From the NCBI RefSeq assembly GCF_007565055.1, contig NC_044568.1:36483156-36547155 (forward strand): DNA of 64,000 nt, given 5' to 3'. Positions within the stretch are counted from its first letter, which is position 1, and the number at the start of each line of letters is the position of its first letter. Source of the stretch: Rhinopithecus roxellana (taxonomy: Eukaryota; Chordata; Mammalia; Primates; Cercopithecidae). The notes beneath the pieces were generated by a model that had not been told where the DNA came from, did no database searches, and saw only the letters and a program-made list of their open reading frames with translations. Below are positions 56,386 through 64,000 of the stretch, piece after piece. Made by a program: the position numbers and the translations under genes.

Positions 56386-56811
56386 TGTCTTAGTCCATTT
56401 GTGTTTCTATAAAGAAATACTTGAGGTTGGGTAATTTATAAAAGAAAAGTTTATTTGGTTCATCTTTTTTTTTCGTGCTGTACAAGAAGCATGGTGCCAA
56501 AATCTGCTTCTGATGGGAATCTTAGGCTGCTTCCATTCATGGCAGAAGGGAAAGGGGAGTGAGTGTGGGCAGATCGAATGGTGAGAGAGAAGGCAAGAGA
56601 AGGAAGAGGAGGAATCAGCCTCTTGAAGACAGCCAGCTCTTTTGGGAACCAAGAGTGAGAACTTACGCCCAGGAGAATGGCACAAAGCCATTGATGAGGA
56701 ATTTACACCCACAACTCAAACACCTGCAATTAGGCCCCACATCCAACATTGGGGATCAAATTTCAATGTTAGATTTGAAGAGGAAAAATAAACCATGTTC
56801 AAACTATAGCA
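56386..56811 (-). mobile_element. MaLR solo LTR (MLT1A/MSTD-like) inside L1M
   Basis: 426 bp in reverse: TGTCTTAGTCCATTTGTG at the left, 'ggttgggtaatttataaaagaaaagtttatttggtt', 'gaagcatggtgccaaaatctgcttctg', 'ccaacattggggatcaaatttcaatg' and 'caaactatagca' at the end. The flanking GATTT / GATTC (56381-56385, 56812-56816) is a 5-bp duplication with one change. L1M continues on both sides. Confidence 0.9.
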
Positions 56812-58281
56812 GATTCAAAGGCATAATTGAGCAGACAGAAGAATCAGAGAACTTGAAAACAGGACAATAAAAATTATTGAGTCTAAAGAAAAGAAAGAAC
56901 AAAGATTGAAAAAGGTTTACCGAAGTTAAGGATCCTATGAAACATCATCAAGTGAACTAACACATATTTTGAGAGTCCCAGAAGGAAAAGAAAATAAGAA
57001 AGGAGAAAATATAATCAAAAACTAATAGATGAAAACACAACAAATTTGATCAGAGACATGAATATTAAATTCAAGAAGCTCAACAAACTCCATGTAAGAT
57101 GATCTCAAAGAGACCTACACCAACATATATTATAACCAAAATTTACAAAGACAAAGAATCTTGACAGCAACAAGACAGACGGCTAATTATATACAACGAT
57201 TCTTAATAATACTATCAGCAGTTTCTTCATAAGAAACTTTTAAAATCATGATGCAGCAAGCTAATATACTCAAAGTGCTAAAAGAAAAAAAAACATATTT
57301 AGTAAAACTGTTATTCAAAGATGAGGAAAAAATTAAGATGTTTCCAGATTTAGAAAAAACTGAGCAAATTTGCTACCATTAGGACTTCCCTAAAAGAAAT
57401 GCTTAAGGGAATCCTGCATAGTGAAATGAGAGTATGCTACACAGTAACTCAAAGCCATATTTAAAAAAGATTGCAATAAAGGTAAGTCCATGGGCAATTA
57501 TAAAAACTACTATTGTTGTAACAATTTTAGTTTGTTGTACACTCGGTTTTGAGAGTTGGCAGGAGTTTGCACAGCTGCATTGCCTCAGTTTGTAGCTCCA
57601 CTTCTTTTTAAAAATGATTTAAGAGACTGATATATTTAACAAGAAACATTTTTAAAATTCTAGGTGACATCAGTAAGGTAGCCAACTGGAGTTGCCTGAT
57701 GCTTATCTCCCACCACAAAATAAAGGAGATCAAAGCAAAATAAATAAATAGATCTTGACTGAAATTACTGAGGAAGTATGCTGGAGAGAACCAGAGGAGT
57801 AGCAAAATTCCTATGGAGCATGGAATTTCAGGTTAGTATCGTAGAGAAGAAAACAAGACACCCTGACTGTAGCACATTGTCTTCCCTGCTGGAATTGGCT
57901 TGGAGTCAGGGGGTACTTGTTATTGCAATAAAAAGCTAAGATGGAGACCGCTAGAAGTCTCCACTGCCACCACAGATGTCAGCAGTCCTTGCTAAAGGAG
58001 AGTCTTCCAGTCCTCGGGCCCCAAATTCAGTTTGGAGAGTTGTGGGAGTTTGCATGGCTGTACTTCCTCAGAGTTAGAGCCTATATTAAGCACACTCCCA
58101 CCCCTATGAACTAAGCTGTTACAGCACAGAATCATCTTGAAACTAAACCTACTGTTAGAGTATATGCTGTACTCATCACCAGTAGTCACTATATGTTCAT
58201 CCCAAAGTCCCCACCATTATTTCATGACATTCACACAGTTGTGTATAGCAGCACAATCATGGCTGACTGGAGTCTAGGCTT

Positions 58282-58303
58282 AACAACAACAACAACAACA
58301 ACA
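58282..58303. repeat. Microsatellite (AAC)7
   Basis: About seven AAC units in the L1M 5' region. Confidence 0.95.
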
Positions 58304-60599
58304 AAAACTGAGCCTTGTTGTCCAAACCCACCTGGCACACACTCCACTGAGGATCAGATGAAAGTGCACAGTAGGGTAGCCACTGAAAAGCTAGCCAAGG
58401 CCTCATGCGCATGTGCACCCAAGCCTGGCCTAACAGCTAGTCTGGTGGTGGCTTGCCTCCCTGGGAATCCTACTGCACAGACACCTGATCTGCTGTTCCT
58501 ATGCCCTTGCATATCTGGACTTATAGTCCAGGGGTGGCCTTTCCTCCTCAGCCTATTGCACAGTCTGTCAGCCCATAAAGCTTGCACAACTCTGAAACCA
58601 CAATCAATCTAGTGCCCCAGCTACAAGCAAAATCACACCACCACTGTCACAAAATCCACAGCCTTGACCACTGAGAAAAACCACAGGCATTACAGATGAC
58701 TATTACAGTTGAAGAAACTGCGTGGAAACCAGGCTTAGTAAACCCACAAGCAAGCTATTGCATCATACTCAACTGACATTTTAGGACCCTTCTATAGGAA
58801 AAAAGTCTCGCCCTACAAAAGCTACTCCATAAAATAGAAACAATAGACTATTTCACTAGATGCACAGACATTAACATAAGGACACAAGAAACATAATAAA
58901 ACAAGAAAATATGATACTCCTAAAACAAGATAGTAAGACTTTAGTCATACACCTCAAAGAAAAGGATATTTACAGAATATCTGAAAAGGAATTCAAAATA
59001 TGAAACTCAGAAAGATAGAGAAGAATACAAACAATGCGATAAAATCAGAAAAAAAATCAGAATGAGAAATTCAACAGAGATAGGTATCATGAAAAAGAAC
59101 CAAAGATAAATCTTTGAGGTGATGAATTTAGTAAATGAAATTAAAAATAAAAATACAACTGATAGTTTCAACAACAGACTGGATCAAGCAGAGGAAATCA
59201 TTTTTAAATGAGAAGAAAGATGTTCTGAAATAACCCAGTTCAGGAGGGTGGGAAGGAAATAGAAATAAAAAGTAATGAAGATATCCAATGGAATTTATGG
59301 AACAGCATTAAGCAAACATGTTTTCTAAGAAACAGAGACAAAAGAGATGGAAAAATGTGTAGAAAGACTATTTAACAACATAATAGGTGAAAATTTTCAA
59401 GTCTTGGGAGTAGTATGAACATTAAGATGCAAAAAGTATAAATTTGCCAATTAGATTAGACCCAAAAGGATCCTAAGGCACATTATAATCAAACTGTCAA
59501 AAGTCAGAGACAAAGAGAGAATTATAAAAGCTATAATAGCAAAGTATCAAGTCATATATAAGGAATCTTCGTTAGACAATCAGATTTCTTATCAGAAACC
59601 TCACAGGCCAGGAGACAATGAAATGATATATTTGAAGTGCTAAAAAAAAAAAAAAAGTTTAGTCAAGAATACTATATACCCAGCAATGCTGTCCTTCAGA
59701 AATAAAGAAGAAATGAAGACCTTCTTAAACAAATAAAAGCTGAAGGAGTTCATCATCACTAGACTGGCCTTACAAGAAATGCTTAAGGTAGTGCTACAAC
59801 TGGAGATAAGAGGATGATAATTACTATCACTAGAACACATTAAAGCAATACTCATTAGTAGAGATAAATTCCTATGAAACTCAAAATATACCAATACCAG
59901 AATGGGGCAATCCTCTAGTATGAAAGTTTAAAGTCAAAATGGTATAAACAATGGCTACAATTAGTGGCTAAGGAAGACATAATAGAAAAAGATGTAAATT
60001 AAGGCAACAAAAATACAACCTGTGGGGAGGCAGGAAGAAAAGTCTAGAATATTTTTATGTGACTAAGTTGTTATCAGCTTAAAATAGTTTATTATAACTA
60101 CAAGACATTTTATGTTGCTTCCATGGTAACTGCAAAGAAAGAAATTACAGAAGATGCACAAATAAGAAAGAAAAGAAAAGAAAGGCTGGCAGCATTACCA
60201 CCAAACCACAGAAGTAAACAAGAGAGGAGGAAATGACCACAGAATCTATAAAATACCCAGAAAAAAAATTAAAATAGCAGAAGCAATTTTTACCTATCAC
60301 TAATAACCTTGAATGTAAATGAATTAATTTCAACAATTAAAAGATAGAAGGGAAAAAAAGCAGAAAAAAAAAGTCTTTTCCAGGCAAGCAAAAACTAAGA
60401 AAATTCATCAGCACTAGAGTGGCCTGAAAAGAAATGCTAGAGGGAGTCCTATATCTGGATGTGAAAATATGATAATCACCATCATAAAAGCATGCAAAAT
60501 TATAAAACTCACTGTTAGAGCACATACACATAGGAGAAGTAGAAAGGAATCAAAACCTTTCACTACAGAAAATTACCAAAACAAAGATAAACAATAAGA

Positions 60600-61330
60600 A
60601 TGCAAAAAGAAACAAAGGAAATAAAAAACAAGGACAAAACCATTAGTATAATGACAGGAGTAAATCCTGAACTAACAGTAATAACCTTGAAAATAAGTGG
60701 ACTAAATTTCCCTTAAAGATATAGACTGGCAAATGAATTTAAGAAATCAAATTATATACAGCTTACATGAGACTCTTACCATTAAAGATAAATATAGACT
60801 GAACGTGAAGGGATAAAAGAAATTCCATGAAAATGGAGACCAAAAGCAAGCAGAAGTAGCCATGCTTATTTCAGATAAAATAGACTTTAAGTCAAAAACT
60901 ATAAAAACAAAGATAAAAGTCATTATATAATAATACAGGAATAATTTCAACAAGGGAATGTAATAATTGTAAATATATATGCACCCAACACTGGCACACC
61001 CGAATATATGAGGCAAGTATTACTAGAACTAAAGAGAGAAGCAGACCGCAATACAATAATAGCAGGTGACTTTACCCCACTTTCAACTATGGACAGATAA
61101 TTTAAACAGAAACTCAACAAAGAACTATTGGACATCATCTGCACCATAGACCATATGGACCTAATAGGCTTTTACAAAGATTCCATCTAATAGCTGCAGA
61201 GTACATGTTCTTCTCAACTGCACATGGAACATTCTCCAGGATAAGTCATATGGTAGGCCATAAAATGATTCACAACAAATTTTAAATGATAGAGAACATA
61301 TCATGTATCTTTTCCAACCACAAGGTATAA
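60600..61330 (+). pseudogene. L1M ORF2 endonuclease-region remnant
   Basis: 'ccatgcttatttcagataaaatagactttaag', 'atatatgcacccaacactggcacac', 'ataatagcaggtgactttaccccac' and 'ttctcaactgcacatggaacattctccaggat' are the L1 endonuclease-domain coding blocks in order. They are broken by many stops, such as 'cccttaaagatatag' at 60711-60724. Confidence 0.85.
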
Positions 61331-62024
61331 AATTATAACAAGGAAGACTTTGGAAACTTTACAAAGATTTGGAAATTAAACAACATGCTTCTAAACAACC
61401 AATAGGCCAGTGATAAATTTAAAAAGAAACTTAAAAATTTCATGAGACAAATGAGAATGGAAACACATAACACAGAAACCTACGAGACACGGAAAAAAAT
61501 AAGTTTATAGAAATAAATGACTATATTAATAAGAAAAAAAGCCTTCTAAAAAACAACCTAATGATGTACCTCAAGGAATTAGAAAGTAAAAAAAATAATA
61601 AAAGGAAACTAAGCCCAAAATCAATAGAGGGAAGGAAATAATCAAAAGCAAAGAGCCAATATAAATGAAATAGAGCCTGAAAAATATATGAACAGATCAA
61701 CAAAATGAAGAGTTGGTTTTTCTTTTAGAAAAAAAATTCAGAATCAAAACACTTTTAGATAGACTAAGAAAAAGAAAACAATATTCAAAGAAATGAAATC
61801 AGAGATAGAAAAAGAGATACTGCAATGGACTCAGAAATACCAAGTGTCACAATAGTTTATTATAAACAACTACACATCAACAAATTTGGTAACATGTAAG
61901 AAATTAATAGACTCCTAAACATATAAAACCTACCAATTTTAAATTGTGAAGAAGTAAAAATTCTACATAGACCATTAATGAATTAGAAAATTAAATCAGT
62001 AATAAAATGTCTTCTAAAAAAAAA

Positions 62025-63120
62025 AAAAAAGCCTGAACCTGATGGCTTTACTGTTGAATTCCACCAAACATTTAAGGAAGAGCTAATACCAATTTTTCTC
62101 AAATCACTCCAGAAAACTGAAGAGGAGGGAATAAAACCAAATTCATTTTATGAGACCAGAATTACTCTGATTCCAAAATCACATGCGGACACAGCAACCA
62201 AAACCACACTACAGGCCAGTATTCCTGGTGAGCACAGATGCAAATATTCTCAACAAGATATACAGATACATAGACCAATGGAATAAAAAGAAGATCTCAG
62301 AAATAAATTCATGCACCTATAGCCAAATGATTTTTAACAAAAGCCAAGAACCAACATTAGAGGGAATAGAATCTTTTTAGTAAGTGGTGCTGGAAAAAAT
62401 TTATATCCACATGCAGATAAATGAGACTAGATGCCTACTTCTCACCATGTACAAAACTCAACTCAAAGTGAATTAAAGGCTTAAGTATAAAAGTTCACTC
62501 TATAAACCAACTAGAAGAATACACTGGGGAAATGCTGACAATGTTGGGCTGGGCAAAGATCCATTTCCAAACAACTTGATAGAAAATAATCATAATAATA
62601 ACCTCATTTAAAATTGGGCAAAAGACCTTAATAGATATTTTTCAAAAAAAAGTCACACAAATAGCCAACAGGTATATGAATAAAAGCTCAATATCACTAA
62701 TCGTCAGGGAAATGCAGACCAAAACCACAATGAGATTCCACCTCATAGCAGTTAGAGTGGCTATTACCAAAAGGCAACAGATAGCAACTGTTGGCAAAGA
62801 TGTGGAGAAAAAGAAACACTTGCACACCGTTGGTAGGATTGTAAATTTGTAGAGTGATTGTGGAAAACAGTATGGAGGTACCTCAAAAAAACTGAAAATT
62901 GAAATACCATATAATCTAGCAATCTCACTACTTGGCATATATTTTAAAAAATGATATCCATATGTTGAGGAAATATGTGCACTGCTACATTTATTGCAAA
63001 ATTATGTACAATACCCAAGATTTAGAATCAACCTAAATGTTTCCAATGATGAATGAATAAAGAAATGTTGTTTATTTAGACAAAGGAATATTATTCAGTC
63101 ATAAAAAAGAATGAAATACT
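62025..63120 (+). pseudogene. L1M ORF2 remnant with reverse-transcriptase deletion
   Basis: The N-terminal reverse-transcriptase block ('gatggctttactgttgaattccaccaaacatttaaggaag', 'ccagtattcctggtgagcacagatgcaaatattctcaac') passes at about 62256-62262 directly to 'atacatagaccaatggaataaaaag' of the C-terminal part. The catalytic core is missing, probably more than 1 kb. The remnant then runs to 'tattcagtcataaaaaagaatg'. Confidence 0.85.
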
Positions 63121-63395
63121 GTCATTTGTGACAAAATAGATAAACTCGGAAGACATGATGTTAAGTGAAGTAAACGAGACACAGAAAGACAAATACACAT
63201 GATCTCAGTTGTATATGAAATGAAAATGGAAAAGTTGCTATCATAGAAGCAGAGAGTAGAACAGTGGTTTCTAGAGACTGAGAAGTAACAAAGAAGGGTG
63301 AATAAGAAAGGTGGGTCAATGAACAAAAAGTTACGATTAGATAGGACTGTTTTGGGGAATATTAATAGGGCTTTGAAGAGAAACACACAAACATA

Positions 63396-64000
63396 TTCAC
63401 GGTCATATAAATATGAAACAATTGACCTACAAAAAAAATACATGAGTAGTGGTAATGGAGTCAGCAGAAGTGGTTATAACAAGGGAAACCACCTCTCCAC
63501 AATGATTGTATCTGACAATGAAGCCAACTTTGCAACTGACACTTGCGTGAAGTCACTGTTGTTAATGATAGTGACACAGGTAGAGTTCTTTTTCCTGAAA
63601 GCACCTACTATTCTTTTGCACTAAACACACAATTTTCTGGTTCGCTTTGGTAACACTGAGATTGGTAATAATTATTTTAGGTCTTAATACTTCTCGGCGA
63701 AGCATCACATTGGGCTTTTTCAGCCCTAACTTGAGTAAGGTATGAAAGTCTATTTTCTTTGTATTTTATTTTGTTGTTTTTTCCCCCCAAATTGACAGAT
63801 GACATGAGGTTTAAATAGAGTATACGATGGCTAACACAGCCAGACTCCAAAAAACACTGGAATTATATACCTTAAATAGAAGATCAAATTAAGAAAGACA
63901 ACCTGGCTTTTCATGAATTTAGGATCAGTGTTCAATGACCAAAGCACAGGGGAAGACTAGAGCAATATGCTTCTTTTTTTACCTTGTCATTATATATTAA
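63396..64000. other. Unique sequence, no gene seen
   Basis: The tail of the window has no recognisable repeat or gene. A short stem GGGCT-ttttc-AGCCC lies near 63713-63728. Confidence 0.5.

Larger units (their letters stand above)
55850..57663 (+). mobile_element. L1M LINE 5'/ORF1-region fragment, split by a MaLR LTR
   Basis: From about 55980 ('gccagcctagagcaatc', then a CAAT repeat) the sequence follows the old L1M ORF1 region: 'gaaatcaacagaaactacccct', 'aaacttaaaaataa...ctgaagctgac', 'aactcactaatgggatt'. After the LTR it resumes with 'agaagaatcagagaacttgaaaacaggacaa' and 'aagaaatgcttaagggaatcctgc'. The left limit is a guess. All frames are broken. Confidence 0.8.
57664..63395 (+). mobile_element. 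Long L1M LINE copy, rearranged and inactive
   Basis: It begins GTGACATCAGTAAGGTAGCC, like an L1 5' end, followed by a GC-richer 5' UTR to about 58900. The ORF1-like region is at about 58940-59890. The ORF2 endonuclease region is about 60600-61330, the start of reverse transcriptase at 62025-62256, then a jump to the ORF2 C-terminal region. The 3' UTR ends near 63390. An ORF1/ORF2 junction segment is duplicated (around 59.7-60.7 kb). Stops and frameshifts occur throughout, so no protein is made. Limits approximate. Confidence 0.85.

Noticed and set aside
58193..58612. Plus-strand 139-codon frame in the L1M 5' region
   Set aside because: It lies in the GC-richer L1M 5' UTR and crosses an AAC microsatellite. 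It has no L1 ORF1 features.

Overview
The window looks like noncoding, AT-rich genomic DNA from an Old World monkey (Cercopithecidae, for example a macaque, baboon or guenon). The clearest evidence is two young AluY elements (27114-27427, plus strand; about 54399-54700, minus strand). Both carry GATCCGGCCACTG where the human-type AluY has GATCGCGCCACTG, the mark of the cercopithecid AluYR lineage. The young L1 3' end at 31989-33316 also looks like the version I recall from Old World monkeys. I found no exon, tRNA, rRNA, CRISPR array or host gene that I can support. All open frames are short (159 codons at most), and the recognisable ones are translated Alu, L1 or MaLR sequence. The window is best read as intergenic or deep intronic DNA.

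Layout. 0-9.4 kb: unique sequence with old MIR, L2 and MER5/MER20 fragments, one minus-strand Alu with an internal deletion and a 24-bp tandem duplication, and a 100-bp tandem duplication with an 18-bp palindrome near 1.0 kb. 9.4-10.9 kb: a 5'-truncated primate L1 in an unusually long (45 bp) direct repeat, itself hit by an Alu. 10.9-18 kb: mostly repeat-poor, with a CCAAT/TATA-like pair near 14.9 kb. 18-31 kb: L2/MIR relics, microsatellites, an Alu with an AAAT tail, a MER20, the AluYR, two MER5A copies and an old LTR. 32-33.3 kb: a young L1 3' end with 9-bp target duplications. 34-38.6 kb: AluJ, a strong AT-rich hairpin, an AluS-type copy and a Tigger-like DNA transposon.

38.8-39.7 kb: an old L1M 3' end. 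39.9-41.9 kb: a structurally complete MST-type MaLR retrovirus-like element (LTR-internal-LTR, perfect 5-bp target duplication). 44.3-45.3 kb: two L1 fragments in opposite orientation. 46.1-47.1 kb: two minus-strand Alus. 47.1-49.8 kb: a repeat-free AT-rich stretch with a perfect 14-bp double-octamer palindrome and many TAATTA-type motifs, the best candidate here for conserved regulatory DNA. 49.9-51.8 kb: an LTR with 5-bp target duplications, an older LTR-like relic, and a MaLR solo LTR inside a MIR. 55.9-63.4 kb: one L1M fragment split by a MaLR solo LTR, then a long, rearranged L1M copy with an internal duplication and a large deletion in ORF2.

No genes act together here. The content is a layered record of insertions: MIR and L2 oldest, then L1M, MER and MaLR, then AluJ/S and L1P, then AluYR. 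I did not find a new biological system. The most useful items for follow-up are the intact MST provirus with its two overlapping frames, the nested insertions that give relative ages, the hairpin at 34.4 kb, and the repeat-free homeodomain/octamer-rich interval. Family names come from recalled consensus sequences and were not checked with RepeatMasker.
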